From NCBI GenBank assembly GCA_000231825.2, contig JH720335.1:342862-406861 (forward strand): 64,000 nt of DNA. The letters are read 5' to 3'. The DNA comes from Tetrahymena elliotti 4EA. Its lineage: Eukaryota > Ciliophora > Oligohymenophorea > Hymenostomatida > Tetrahymenidae. Under the pieces are notes generated by a model. That model saw only the letters and a program-made list of their open reading frames with translations, was not told where the DNA came from and did not search any database. Of the stretch, positions 36,799 through 49,853 are shown one piece after another (within the stretch, counting starts at the first letter, position 1; every line of letters begins with the position of its first letter). The translations under genes and the position numbers were made by a program.

Positions 36799-38319
36799 AT
36801 GAAGATATTGTATTAATTTAGTGTGAGCTTATACTATATACTTGTTGGTAAACAAATACTTATCTAAAGTTACTCCAAAATTATTTGTTTCAAAAAAAAG
36901 CATAATTGAACTGTAACAAAGACAAAAGATCACTTAAATTAAATAGGTATTAAAATCAATTAGGAACTAAATATTAAATAAATTTCTTTCGAGTATTTTT
37001 GATTGAATTTTGATGTTGAAATACTCTTTAATATAAAGATTATTCAAATGGCATTCATTATGTGTGTAAATATTGAATATAATTTATGAATTAAAATATT
37101 TGGATTTTGTAGGACCTGGTTAGTTTAGTATTATTTTATGAATTCAGTTATTTCAGAATTAAATTAGTAGATAATTAAATCGCTAAATTATGTATATTGA
37201 AATTATAAATTTACATTATCATTTCAATCCATTAGTTTACTATGCATGATAAATGATGGTGCATTTCATGAAATATCTATGATTTTCAGGAATTAAAATA
37301 TTTATATAGAAGTCTATTCTAGTAACAAATAGTTTAATACAATTTTATTAACAGAAATTAGACGATGTCACAACTAAGCGGGAGGGATTTAATAAAGTAC
37401 ATATTTTTGAAATGCAAAATATGGTAAAATATTAAAGATTTGTGAAAATTATTAACCAGATATAACGAGTTAACATCAAATAAGAAATATTACAATTATT
37501 TAATTCGTAGAGATATAAAGTTAGTAGATCTGTTGTGATGGATGCATGTAAAATATCTATAGATGATTACAATCTCTCATTTTTAATAATATTTTTCTAA
37601 TTAAAAGAATCATCTAATTAATGAATAAATTAGATTGACTGTTGTCTATATTATTCGTCTATTTCTAAAATAATTTAACAAATTAAATTACTTTTGTTGT
37701 TCTAAAAAGAAGTATTTAAAGGGGTAAAAACTAAAATCTTACATTCAACATTATACATACACCAAATATATTTCCAAAAGAAAAAGAGAAACTTAATTAT
37801 TTATCTAGAATTAATTGAAATATTCTTTCAAATTTATTTACTCATGTAAATACTCATAATTATAATTTTATAGTTTTTTTCAGCTGATTACAGGCAACTG
37901 ATGTAAAATTTCATTTTTATTTTTATATTTTTTATATTTTGGAAAGATATTTTCAGTAAAAACTTTTTCTAATTGGTTTAATAGATTGACCCACTGTTCT
38001 TTGATAAAAGAGTAATTGAATTTTTAATAAAATACTAACCTTAAATATTTTGTTTGAAAGGGGAATTCGAGTATGGAAAATTAATGTCAAATTTACAAAA
38101 ACATTAGAATAGACTTGCTAAATTTCGTTCAAGCTAGATAGAAATTATTTGTTGTCCAAAAATTTGTAAGAGAGAGAATTCAATCTCATTTGGTAATAAA
38201 TAACTGAAACTATATTTTAAGATAAGTAAGAAATATTTAGATTGTATTTTTATATGAATATACTTTGATATTTTTTAGCACCTTTGGATAAATTTGTCTA
38301 AATGAATTTTTTTGTATGA
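36799..38319 (+). CDS. multi-exon gene of unknown function (model incomplete)
   Basis: Several coding-like exons lie on the plus strand. ~36880-36939 contains PKLFVSKKSIIELQQRQKIT. 37355 onward contains KLDDVTTKREGFNKVHIFEM, then QRYKVSRSVVMDACKISIDD. ~37640-37850 is Lys-rich (VFKGVKTKILHSTLYIH). ~38060-38192 reads EFEYGKLMSNLQKHQNRLAKF and IEIICCPKICKRENS. A last exon at 38280-38319 (PLDKFVQMNFFV) joins in phase and ends at TGA. The 5' end and two internal junctions are not resolved, and the 37355 exon could instead end at TGA 37622-37624, which would make two genes. No family is recognised. The CCPKIC cluster near the C-terminus could be a palmitoylation or metal site (guess). Confidence 0.4.
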
Positions 38320-39329
38320 AATAAATGAATTGAATGTTAATATGTGAAATAAAAATTTAATTTTTTGTTCTGTAAGTAGATATTTTATTGCCAATTATTT
38401 GGCAATTAAAATTATAATCAATCTGTTTAATTGTTTATTTTTCCTATCCTTGGTTTTTATTTAAAATTGTTAAAATTTTAGTCAATAAAAATTTTGATTG
38501 ATTGAATTATTCTTTGTTTATTTATTTATTTGCCTATTAAGCTCATCAAAATTAATTTAATTTAAAACTTAAATTCATATTAATTTTTAACTTTCTTCAA
38601 CAATAAGAAGATCATTTTTCATTAGAATAACTTGAAAATACTTCAAAATTGGAGTATTCTTTTGACATCTATTGACATTTTTAGATAATTTTACATCTTT
38701 ATCACAATTATTGATAATCTCTACTTATGTTGTGTAAAGTAGAAGAAACTGATTTACTAACCCTCTTGTTTATATTAAAAAAAGACTTCAAAAAAAGTTA
38801 ATTAAAATATCATCTGATTAATCCATCAGGGTCTTCTTAGAACTTGTATTTTTTTCACTTCACTTTCCAAATTACAATGCAAATAAATAAATAAACAAAA
38901 GAAGTAATAATTAATAAGTGTATATATGTTATATTCATTCTATAAGTAAGCTGTCCAAAAGAAAAGAACTTAGAATTAGTTAGATAAAAGCAACTTAGAG
39001 GGTATTCAAAGAATTAAAGAAAGAAAGAGAGAGACAGAGAGATAGAGTGCTTTCATGTAAATAATTAGTGTTATTTTTATCAAAAATTGTAATAAAATTC
39101 GTAATAAATACGATGTATATTATTTTTTTTAATTATTTTTCAATGAAATTTATGTATTTGCATCAAAAAAGCTTTTCTTTTTACAAATAATTTAATAAAT
39201 AAATATTATTATTAGTTCATAACAAACAATCAAAAAATTAAAAAATAAGCAGAAACAGCTGTTTGTTTGTTTATTTAATTCTTAACAACATCAAAATAAT
39301 TATCACATCATTCAAAAACTAAAATTACT
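38320..39329. other. intergenic with a short perfect hairpin and purine microsatellite
   Basis: AT-rich, about 1 kb. ATTGCCAA-TTAT-TTGGCAAT at 38387-38406 is a perfect 8-bp stem with a 4-base loop. A (GAAA/GAGA)n purine run lies at ~39019-39046. No gene is seen. Confidence 0.55.
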
Positions 39330-42300
39330 ATGGAAGACTTTATCTCTCTTACCCACCAATAATCTACAGGTGTTAGCCAGTCTCTTTATGATGATGGTAA
39401 CCCTTTTTCATTTTTTTTCATTAACCAAATGCATAAATCCCCTCATTTCAATTTACAACATGCTAACACTCTTTCAAAATTATCTTGACGCAAAATGTTT
39501 CTTTCAAATCTACCAGCTATAAACTTCTTTTTATATTCTACTTATGATTGATCATAGAAGTTAGCTGATACCTCTAATAAAAACATAGTTCATTTCAAGC
39601 ATTAATTGATTATAAACACATTCATTTCTTTATTCTAAATACCCTATTTAAACTCTAGGAACTGAAGAAATCAAATACAAGTGTAGTCTTTATAAGATGA
39701 AAAAATAAAGAGTGAAAATCTCAGTAGATTTTGTCATTACTAACAAGGCTATTTACAACTACGAAAATCGAGGTGAGATCTTTATTTGAATTTATTTGCA
39801 CATTTTAATTGTAATTGAACTATGTGTGTGAGTACTTATTGTTTGGAAGCTCACATGTGCGTATACATATAGGCTAATACATGAATATCTGATAAAGCGA
39901 GTTAAATATTGATTGATTGACTGAATAGTAATATGAAGAATTTAAGATTGAAATGAAAGCTGTTTTGAAAAAGAAAATGAAATAAATAATTAATTATATA
40001 AATAAAAGTATAAAAAGAAAGAATTGATTGGTAGATCCTTCCTTTGTTATTGAAATTAATTAAAAAAATCTGATGATATTTACTATAATAAATTAAGAAG
40101 AATTCTTAATTCAATCAATCAATCATTCTTTTCAAACAAATTGTCTTGAAAATAAATAAATAATTTGATTCTATCAAAGTATTTGGGTGAATGAAAAAAA
40201 ATATTCAAATGAATTTACTTTAATTTTTGTCTCACCAAATTATTTGATTTTTTAAATATCAAAAATATTCTGGTATGGAATAGCTTATTTATTCTAAATA
40301 ATCAATCATCTATTCATCTATTTCAGCCAATCAATCAATCAATCAATAAATAAGCTTAATTTCAATTTTCAAATTATTATTATAATAATGAAATTTAAAT
40401 TTTTACTTTTAAAAATAAATAGATCAACTTCTTAGGTTGGTGCTAACTGATATCACTAAGATTATTGTTAATCGCAATGGCAAAGAAATGATGATACATT
40501 ATGGAAAAAATGAGGAAGATTTAAGATATAAATTTGAATAGTAAACAGACTTTATTTTTAAAAATATTTTATATTAAGTCAGTAATCTGACAAATCACCA
40601 AAGATTATTATAATAAAAATTGAATTATTCTTAATATTTCTATTTCATGTAATAAATTCTATCTTTAAAATCTAGACGCGATATACTTGTGAGTTATATC
40701 TTACAGTATTACACTGAGCAGGCTAAAAACAAACTTTTGATGATAATTGTGGTAAATAATTACTTCTTTATTTGTTTAATTTTCTAATGAAAATAGTGAC
40801 TTTCAAGTGAAAATAAATTTTGTTACTCTTAAATTTAATTATAAATTCAAGAATATTTTTCATAACAAACATAAAAAGATCAATTTTTCTTTTGATTTTT
40901 AATCATAATATTTATTAGATCTCAATTATTTCTGATATTTTACAATCAATTTTAAAAATACAAATTGAAATTGAGCTAATCATCACCAAAAACAAGTTTA
41001 AATACAAACAAACAAACAAACAAATAAAATTATTCAATTATTTAATAAATAAACCCTTGAATCTACAAATCAAAAAGAGTTTTCATAGCAGCCAACCAAC
41101 CAACCAACTGATCAAAGAAATAAGAAACTAACAAAAAAACTTTTTAACTGAAAAAATGAATTAAAAATAAAATTTTTATTTGATTAAAAATTAGGATGAC
41201 AAATAGCTGCACCCATACTAAAAGCAGTTTAAGTCCAAGAGAAGAATTTGTAAGAATTAATCAAAAAACTAACAAAACAGCAATAATGAAGGTTTCTGTC
41301 ATAACTAAAAGCAAGGATTTAGTAAATACTATACAAGCCCTAACTTTGATAACTGTGAAAAGCAAGTAAAATATTTTAAAATATGTTTTTAATGAAAATA
41401 AATGATATTTTTCAACTAGCTAATGAATCATCAGGATTATGAAGAAAAATTTTGTGTAAAAAGAATAGATGATCTAAGCGTTTCCTCTTCACCTATTATA
41501 AAATCTTAAATGCTCCAGCAAAATATTTAGGATGACCCTTTATAGCCCCCATAATTTCTAATAAAAGAAAGACAATATTGCTTGGAAGATTTTTTATTTT
41601 ATAAAATTCTAGGCTAAGGTGCTTTCGGTGTAGTTTTTTTGTCAATTGATAAACAAACAAGTAAATTTTATTTTGTTTAATAAATCTATGTTAAATATAT
41701 CAAGAGCTTGAACATAACATTTTTTATAAAAAAAACCCAACTCAATAATTACTTTCTTTTTTTATGACTTTTATTATTTTGTTGGGAGTTATTGAAAACT
41801 TATTAAATTTTATTGAAATTAAAAACTTTTAATGTAATTTGCTTAGATTAATTTTTGATCACAAATTAATTTTTTACCCATAAAATGTAAACAACAATTT
41901 CTATTTATTAAATAATTAGATGAAGAAGTTGCTGTCAAAATGATTAGTAAACATGAAATAGAAATAAAAAAATAAAGAGATCACACTTAAACTGAAAAGC
42001 TCATTTTAGAACACATTAAGCATCCTTTCTTAATAAACGTCCTTGGAACATTTTAAGATGTTAAAAACATTTATTTCGTTATGAAAGTATTAAGTAAAAA
42101 TAATTTTTAAATGCAAATTAATTTTAATTCATTCATTATTTGCCATAAAAACTTTGATAGAGGGAGGAGAGCTCTTCTAGCACCTAAAAGCTCAAAGATT
42201 TTTTGCTGAAGAAAGAGTTAAATTCTATGCTGCATAAATGATCCTTGCATTAGAGCATTTACATTCTTTCAATATCATTTATCGTGATTTAAAGCTTGAA

Positions 42301-43040
42301 AACATTCTTCTAGATGAAGAAGGTTATTTATGTCTAACTGATTTTGGTCTTGCAAAAATTCTTTCAGAAACTGATACTGCCTTAACATTCTGTGGTACTC
42401 CAGAGTACTTAAGTCCTGAAACAATAAAAGGATTTGGAAGTTCTAAGTCATCTGACTGGTGGAGTTTAGGCACATTATTGTAATTACTTTATTAATTAAT
42501 ATGGAAAAAATATTTAAATAAATATTATTAATAGATATGAAATGCTCTTTAGCATGCCTCCTTTCTACCATAAACAGCATAAATAAATGTTCTAAAAAAT
42601 AGTTTTTGAAGAACTTTAATTCAATCCTAACATGCAAGTCTCATAATAAGCAAAAGACTTGATTGGAAGAGTAAATATAAATTTAAGCAAATGGAAATAA
42701 ATAATTAAAATATTTTAACTTAATAGCTACTTTCTAAGGATCCTAGAATAAGACTAGGTAGCTGCGAAGGAGCCAGTGAATTGAAAAACCATCCTTGGTT
42801 TGACGATTTAGACTGGGATGCTCTCTATAAAAGACAAGTAAAAATAATATATTAATAATTTGATTTAACTTAATTTTTTATAATATTTAGATTTAAGCCC
42901 CTTTTAAACCTGTAACAAATTAAGAGTGCTGGTTAGGCTACTTTGACTAAGAATTTGTAAGTAAACCAATAAATAATTTCTTTAAATAAATTTATGACTT
43001 CAATGACTTGGATTGCTATGAAACTTTCTAATACTATTGA
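39330..43040 (+). CDS. AGC-family protein kinase with N-terminal PH-like region
   Basis: At least nine exons. After [20 protein letters not shown] come [52 protein letters not shown] and [12 protein letters not shown], a pattern like PH/myosin-TH1 domains that bind membranes. The kinase has [62 protein letters not shown], the T-loop [21 protein letters not shown] and [19 protein letters not shown]. The AGC tail (IQAPFKPV) ends in CYETFQYY, close to the FxxFxY hydrophobic motif, then TGA at 43038-43040. All catalytic residues are intact. The T-loop TFCGTPEY and hydrophobic motif suggest PDK1/TORC2-style activation, as for Akt/SGK/S6K (known for the family). The PH-like start plus AGC domain recalls Akt, but the domain is too divergent to call it an ortholog. 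Confidence 0.88.
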
Positions 43041-44631
43041 AAATTCTATATCCTTTCAATCAATTTTCTAAATTAGCTTGCAAAAAACGAATCCAAATTG
43101 TTTTAATAACTGAAAGTCTTTCTTCTTATATTATGAGTGAATTTACTAAACAAATATTTAAAAAAACAGTTACAAAATTAATCTAATAGGCAACAGTAAA
43201 ATATCTCATCCATTAAATTAACCAATACTTAAACTAAAAAAAGAAGTAATTCTCCTCTAGAAATCTATCTAGCTACCTACCTACCTACATACAGATCTCT
43301 TTATCTACTAAAGTCTCTTTATTTAAAATAACTTCATTCTAGATATTACTAATAGCAGAAACAAAATAATAAATCCCTCATTTATCTATTTTTCACTATA
43401 TCTATCTATAAATCAACCTATCTATCTATTCATAAATATTCAATAATACAAATTGCTTCTTTAATTAATAGCTAGAGAAACATTAAACCCAATATATTAA
43501 AATTAAACAAAAATCTCAATCTCAATAGAAAATATTCAAAAACTTTCTAAGACCTAATTACTTATCTATCTATCTACCACTTACCTACCTACCTACCTAT
43601 CTATCTATTTACTTAATTATCTAACTGTCTATCTATAATATTTCTATTTAAAAAATAAATTCAACCAAGAAATCTGCTTCTACTTAGTATTTTAATACTC
43701 CTTACTTCTAATAATAACCAATTTCCACTATTTAAAATTAAAAACTGCTATATTAATTATGAAATTCTAACTCAAAACTTTCTATTTCTAACTACAATTA
43801 AATTTTGTACTACCTCTATATATATTTCGTTCGTACTTTATCAAGAATTTAATATTGTTTAAAAAACATTTTGGATCTTTATTTATACCTTTAATTCTCT
43901 TTAAAACAAACAAACAATAAAATTTATTTGTTTTATTTTTAAAGTTAAAAGATATTTTATTTATTCCTTAAAAATTAATTGCAAATAAATCTTGAAAACG
44001 TTTAAAAAAATACAAAAAGAGACCACCCAACTCTATATATTTACTTCTTAAGATTAAAAAATAACTATTAAAATAAATTAAAACAAAAAATAGAACAATA
44101 AATTAAAACCAATTAATTGAAACTGATTTATTTATTTAATCTAAGATTTTATTGATTTTTTTATTCAAATTTAAACTAAAGTATTATTATATCAAATAAA
44201 TATTTCAACATAATTTAAAGTATTATATTTTAATAGGTAGGCTTATGCTTTTTTAAATTATGTTATTTATTGCATGCGAGATAGATATCAGTAAATTTTT
44301 AGTTATTGATTTATAAAATTAAATATTTATAATGTCTATGAAGAAGCATAGTTGTCTTTGTCTTATAAAATGAGAGGAAAATGAAAAGATTCTAAAATTA
44401 TTCTTTTTATTATTGTGATGAATGTTGTTCATGGTTGATTGATGGAAAAAAAGCAAAAGGAAAACTAGAAAAAATAAAGAAACACATGGATTTCATTCAA
44501 AAATAAAATAAAGAATTTTAATTTGAATAAATTGATCATATTAAAAGTTTAATATCAATAAACAAATAAAGTAAGATAGAACTCAAGATATTATAAAATA
44601 GCTACTTAGATAAAAATATAGTTCATTTATT
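43041..44631. repeat. intergenic with CTAC/CTAT tetranucleotide tracts
   Basis: About 1.6 kb of AT-rich DNA. (CTAC)n/(CTAT)n tracts occur at ~43264-43294, ~43398-43430 and ~43562-43634 on the plus strand. No gene is supported. Confidence 0.6.
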
Positions 44632-47600
44632 ATGATTTCTACAGCACAAGAAATGAACACAGTAAAGGATTAGCATGCATAAGATTTATAAAATCACAAA
44701 AGCATAAAAGGATGTGTTGATTGGGCTATTTAGAGAATTCCTAAAGTGTATAGCAGCGAGTTAAAAAATATAAGTTACGATTATGTTTTAGTTAATTTGA
44801 GCTCAATCATTATAGATCACTTTACATCAAGCAAAAATTTACTTTCAGATAAAAATGCTTTTATAGAGAGAGTGATAAATAATTTAATAGATGTGATAAC
44901 TCATTTGAAGCCAAACAAAAATATTGTTGTTAGTATTGATGGTGTTTAGCCTATTTAGAAATCTAAATACCAATATATTTAATTACTTAAGCAAGATCCG
45001 AGTCACATAAATTATTCAGATTTGTATCCAGGATCTTAATTTGTAGAAGAATTGCATGATAAAATTAAACAAGCGGCAAAAGATCTTATATAAAAACATT
45101 AAGAGTTGAATTTTGTTATTTTGGATTAAAATATGCCAGGAGATGCTCTTTATAAATTAAGATTTTTTGTTCGTCAATAGAAAAATAGATTGAGTTTTAG
45201 AGGTGATTTTAAATTTGCTCTTGTTGATAATAGCAATCAAGGCTTTTTAACAGCCCTAGCACTTCATCTTCATCATATAGATTTGATTTAACATTAAGTA
45301 AATTATTTTGTATTATTAAAAATTCAGAAAGATTTCATTTTTGAAAAGTCTTTGTGAACAAATAGTAGCTTTATTCTTTGCTGTGTCTATATACACAAAA
45401 AGTAATATTTTGATAGAAAAATATTAATTTAAAAATTAGAGTCAATCAAAAGAGTAAGGACAAGATTCTTTATTTAAGTATAGCACAGTTGATGTAGGAG
45501 TATTTAAGTAATTTGTTATTGCAGAATTCTCATTGATGAATGTATAAGGTATTCACAATTTCCAGTCTATTATAGATGATCTCATTTTAATTTCTCTGCT
45601 TCTTGGCTCAGAAACATTACCTAAGCTTACATTTTTCTCCTTTGAAAAGGATGGAATGGATTACTTGTATTACCTCTACAAGGTAGATTTTTTTCTCAAC
45701 TTAAATAAGTTTAAATGTCTATTTATTTTATGAAAAGCGTATGTATCCATTCTTGAATGGAAATCTATCAGAAAAAGGTGTTATTTATCAGGTTAATTTG
45801 CATTTATTCTTCCATGAATTGGGTATGATAGAAGACATTCTTATCTTTAATGAAATAAGATAATCTTAATTCTTATTCAATAATTCTAGACACAATAGTG
45901 TTTAACTTCAAAAATCTGTTGAAGAAATAATTGAAAAAACTAAATAAAAATATGATTCAATTGACTATGATCCCATCAGAGCTTCTGAAATTGTTTAATA
46001 AGTTTTTGAGAAAAACCTAAATGAAACATTAAAAGAATAATAGCAACAATAAAAAGTAAAAGTTTATATTTTTGATATTGCTAATTTTTTTAAATTTTAT
46101 TTGATTAAGATTGAAGGTGGTGATGATTAGAATTAACCCAACCAAGCAAAAGCTGTAATTACCAATCCAGTTAGTGGAGCATAGCCTAATTAGAAACCAT
46201 AAGCTAATGAAAAAATGACATATAAAACATTCTTTACACCTGAAAAGATGAAAGAGGTATTAAAATAATATTTTTAAAGTGTTAAGTTTGATTCAAATTA
46301 AAACAGATTCATCTTTAGTGCCTCTCAAAGGCCTCTGCTATCTACTAAGATTGCATAGTAGACACAAGTAAATATGGAGAAAGATTTTTTGAAGGCATCT
46401 GTGAAGATGATAATGATGATGATTCTGATATTGATGAAAAAGCTACCATGAGTGAAAAAAACCACAATATAGCTAAATAATATTTGATTATCAATAACTA
46501 TAAGCCAGGTGAGAGAGGATATAAAGATTAATTCTATCTTAATGTTGGAAAATATGAACAAACTGACTTACCTCTCTTTAGACCTAACATTACATAAAAA
46601 TATTTTGAAGGAATAGTTTGGCATTTCGCATCTTATTATGGGTAAGCTTTCTTTTCTTTTTTTGTAGATCTTAAAAACATTTCTTTAAAAGAGTCTTCAT
46701 TGTAAATAGAAAAAACCTTAAAAATATCCAATTTATCTAAATTAATAATTTAAATAATTAATCAAACTAGCAGCTAAAAAGCATGATGAATTTTTCTCAA
46801 TTATTTTCCAAAAGAATTTTTTTAAAAGCATTTTGAGTAATTTTTTTAATCAAATGTAGAAGTTTTTTAAATCAAAATTGAAATCTTAAATTTCCAATTA
46901 AAATTGACTTTTCTAAGAAATTTCGGAGTAAATTCATGATAAAAAGAGAAATAATTCCTGAATAATAAAATAAATAACCCCAAAATGTTATTTAGCAATT
47001 GAATAACTAATAATATTTTTATTATAGAGAGTATCCAGCATGGAATTGGGAGTATAATTATCATTTTGCACCCTTTGCAGAGGATATGAATAAACTTAGC
47101 GAGTTATAAATTAAATTCTATCGCTTACCACCCCTAACTAATTCATAGTATATGATTATTATGTCCAACTAATCATACTCCTCTATATTACCACATGATT
47201 TGAAAGAAAAGGTAAAATTTTATTTATCACCAATACCAAAAACTCTTTTTTTCCTTTAATAATAAAAAGAAATTCTTTAAATTCAAAATAATAAATTAGT
47301 TCATTTCCATTTTCTTTATTTTAAGTTAATCAAATACTTTTATTTAATTTATTTTGATCCTCTTCAAATTTCAGGGAATAACTTTTAAATAATAAATTCA
47401 AATTTATAACAAGATTTATGGAGAACAAAGTAATATTGTAGACTTGTTCCCATCAAGCTTTGGGTAAGGACCGAATGAGACATAACTTTTAAGCACATTA
47501 GAGGTTGATAGATTCTTGAGTTTCCTTTAAAAAATACCAGAGTTTTAATAATTTGCTTCTAAAGTTGATAAGGTAGAGGTTTATTAGACATTAATAACTC

Positions 47601-48460
47601 ATAAAAGTACAGTTTAGAAATCTATTACTGATTAGGAGGCTAATGGTTAAACTAAAACAGAAACCTCAGAGGCTTAGCAACAAGAATAATTGAATTTGCT
47701 GAATATTTAACATAGCAATATTTGTTGTGAAATAATAAAAATTCTAAATCCAAATGAAGATATTTAAATAGCTCAAATTGATATAGTAAATTAAAAGCTT
47801 CCAGTTAATTTAGATCTAAGCAATTTAGTTGTAGTTCTTACAGATAAAGAAAAGGAAAATATTTTGGAGTAATTAGCTGAAATTCACTAAAATGCATATG
47901 TCAAAAATGATAAGATTAGAGTCTTGGAAAGAAGTTTGGGAATTACTGTTGATGCTAATGAAGTATTCAATAGAGGATTAGTTGATAAAATCCTATACAC
48001 TATCCCCTAAACATTCACTACCACTAAAAGTGGGTAATAAAGTTCCAATAACAATTAGGGCTAGATAAATTAACAACAAGGCTCTCATAATAGAAATGAT
48101 AGTAGAAATAATCATGGAAATCATAAAGGTTATTAAGGTCATAATAATCAAAAACTAAATTATAACAATTATTAGAAATAAGGACATTACTAAGGAGGGC
48201 ACTATAATAATAATAATCATCACTAAGGAGGTTATAGAGGAGGATACAACTCACATAATAATAACAATAACAACAATAATAATAGTAATTATCATGGAAA
48301 CCACAATAATAACTATAATAAATTCAATAATAATAATAACAACAACAATAATAATAACAACTACAACAAAAATAATAAAAGACCTCATCCTGACTCAAGA
48401 TTTAATAAGAATAACAATAAAGGAAGAAAATAGTTCTAGCCTAACAATTATAACAAATGA
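44632..48460 (+). CDS. XRN (5'-3' exoribonuclease) family protein with degenerate active site
   Basis: ATG 44632 (an ATG at 44653 is the alternative) to TGA 48458-48460, with several introns (e.g. ~45297-45435, ~45684-45734, ~46640-47025). XRN landmarks in order: YDYVLVNLSSIIIDHF, where relatives have LYxDxNxIIH; VVSIDGVQPIQKSK, matching AIDGVAPxAK; YPGSQFVEEL, matching PGTxFM; and MPGDALYKLRFFVRQ, in place of PGEGEHKI. Later YFEGIVWHFASYYGEYPAWN and WEYNYHFAPFAEDM match the conserved YxEGLxWV...SWxWYYPYHYAPFxSD block. The C-terminus is ~110 residues of Asn/Gly/His-rich low complexity. Several metal-binding acids look replaced, so nuclease activity is doubtful. XRN enzymes degrade 5'-monophosphate RNA in cytoplasm or nucleus; this paralog may bind RNA or scaffold instead (inference). 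Confidence 0.8.
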
Positions 48461-49853
48461 GTTAGCTTTTTTAAATGAGTTAATTCATACTCAATAAAAA
48501 ATTTATATTTTTTAATGTTGTTACAATTTATTAATTAATAAGATCTAATAGAGAAAATGTTAGTTGAGTTACAGTAATTAATAAAAATTAACATAAGACC
48601 TTATACTGAAAATTATTATTAGCAGTAATTTACTATAACTTATTTATTTAAAATTATTAGTTAGAATTAAGTATTTATAATCATCTCTTCAAATTCATAA
48701 TTACATACATAAGTATTTAGACATATTTGTTTGTTTAATTAACTAACTAAATATCAGAATATCAATTTTCTTTCCTTCATTATTTTTAATTAACACTGTT
48801 TCTTATGTTTTATTATTAAATAAATGGTGATTGCTTTTAATTTCAGAATGATTCAAATGAAAAGATTAAAAAAATATTATTACTTTTTGAAATTTTTAAA
48901 AGCCAAAATTTTAAAATTTATGATTTAGTTGAATAATTTATTTAACAATTAAACTTTGAAATTTATTTATGATTTAGTTGTTTTATTTATTTAACAATTA
49001 AACTTTGAAATTTATTAATTATGATAATAAATGATTTAAGATTTATAATTTAAATAGTTCAAAATTCTTAATTAGTTTTTTGATTAATCAATCAAGCTTT
49101 CTTATAATTTAGTAGCCCATCCTAATAAATAGATATATAAATTAAATTGATAAGATTTTCATATCAAGAAATTAAAGAATTTTTTCTTCAATTCATATTC
49201 AAGATAAAATTAATTTTAAGAATACTGAATTATTAAGTAATTTAAAGAAAGATTTTATTTTTTTAAGCTAAAAAAACAAGAAAATATTTAAGAAAATACT
49301 GAAAGCAATTTCTTTAAAATATTGTTCTATTGCAGTAGTTTATTATTAAATTTTTATTACAAATAAAAATAATAAATTTGTTTATTGATCAAATTTTAAA
49401 ATATTTCAAATAAATATAATAAATGTAACTAACAATATTAAAATATAAATTAATAGAGCTAGCTTTATTTTTTTAACTTTTTGAGTTGCTTGCAATAAAA
49501 TGATTTAAATTACTTACTTGTAAATTGAAAAAAATTTAATTCAGTTCAAAAAAAATGAGATATTTTTTTGAAATGCTTTTTGATCAGTGATTTATATTAG
49601 ATTTTGCATTTTGAATCCAATTAAAAAGGCATATAAGATATTCTTGTTTGTTTCTTACATGCTGGCTGGCTGGTTTGCTTGCTTGCTTGCTTGATGTAAA
49701 TTGTTATTTAATCTATGAAACTACTTTTTTAACAATATTATAAATTATACACAAAAAGAGTTATTTATTCTATTTAAAAGTTTGATTAAAGCTAAATACA
49801 AAGTAGAAAAAGGATATACCAAAATTATTATTTTAAAGCTTATATGGATTTTC
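48461..49853. other. intergenic with local tandem repeats
   Basis: About 1.4 kb. It contains an imperfect ~48-base tandem duplication (48914-49010) and a GGCT/TTGC tetranucleotide run (~49662-49693). No gene is seen. Confidence 0.55.
48914..49010. repeat. imperfect tandem duplication, ~48-base unit
   Basis: Two adjacent copies of a unit containing ATGATTTAGTTG and then ATTTATTTAACAATTAAACTTTG. The second copy differs by a few substitutions and a small insertion. Confidence 0.6.

Noticed and set aside
41090..41107. CCAACCAACCAACCAA run considered as a chromosome breakage or telomeric signal
   Set aside because: It is a CCAA tetranucleotide repeat inside a kinase intron and matches neither the CCCCAA telomere unit nor the 15-base breakage sequence I know.
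43264..43634. CTAC/CTAT repeats considered as a coding extension of the AGC kinase
   Set aside because: The kinase ends naturally at TGA 43038-43040 just after the hydrophobic motif; the repeats are simple microsatellites.
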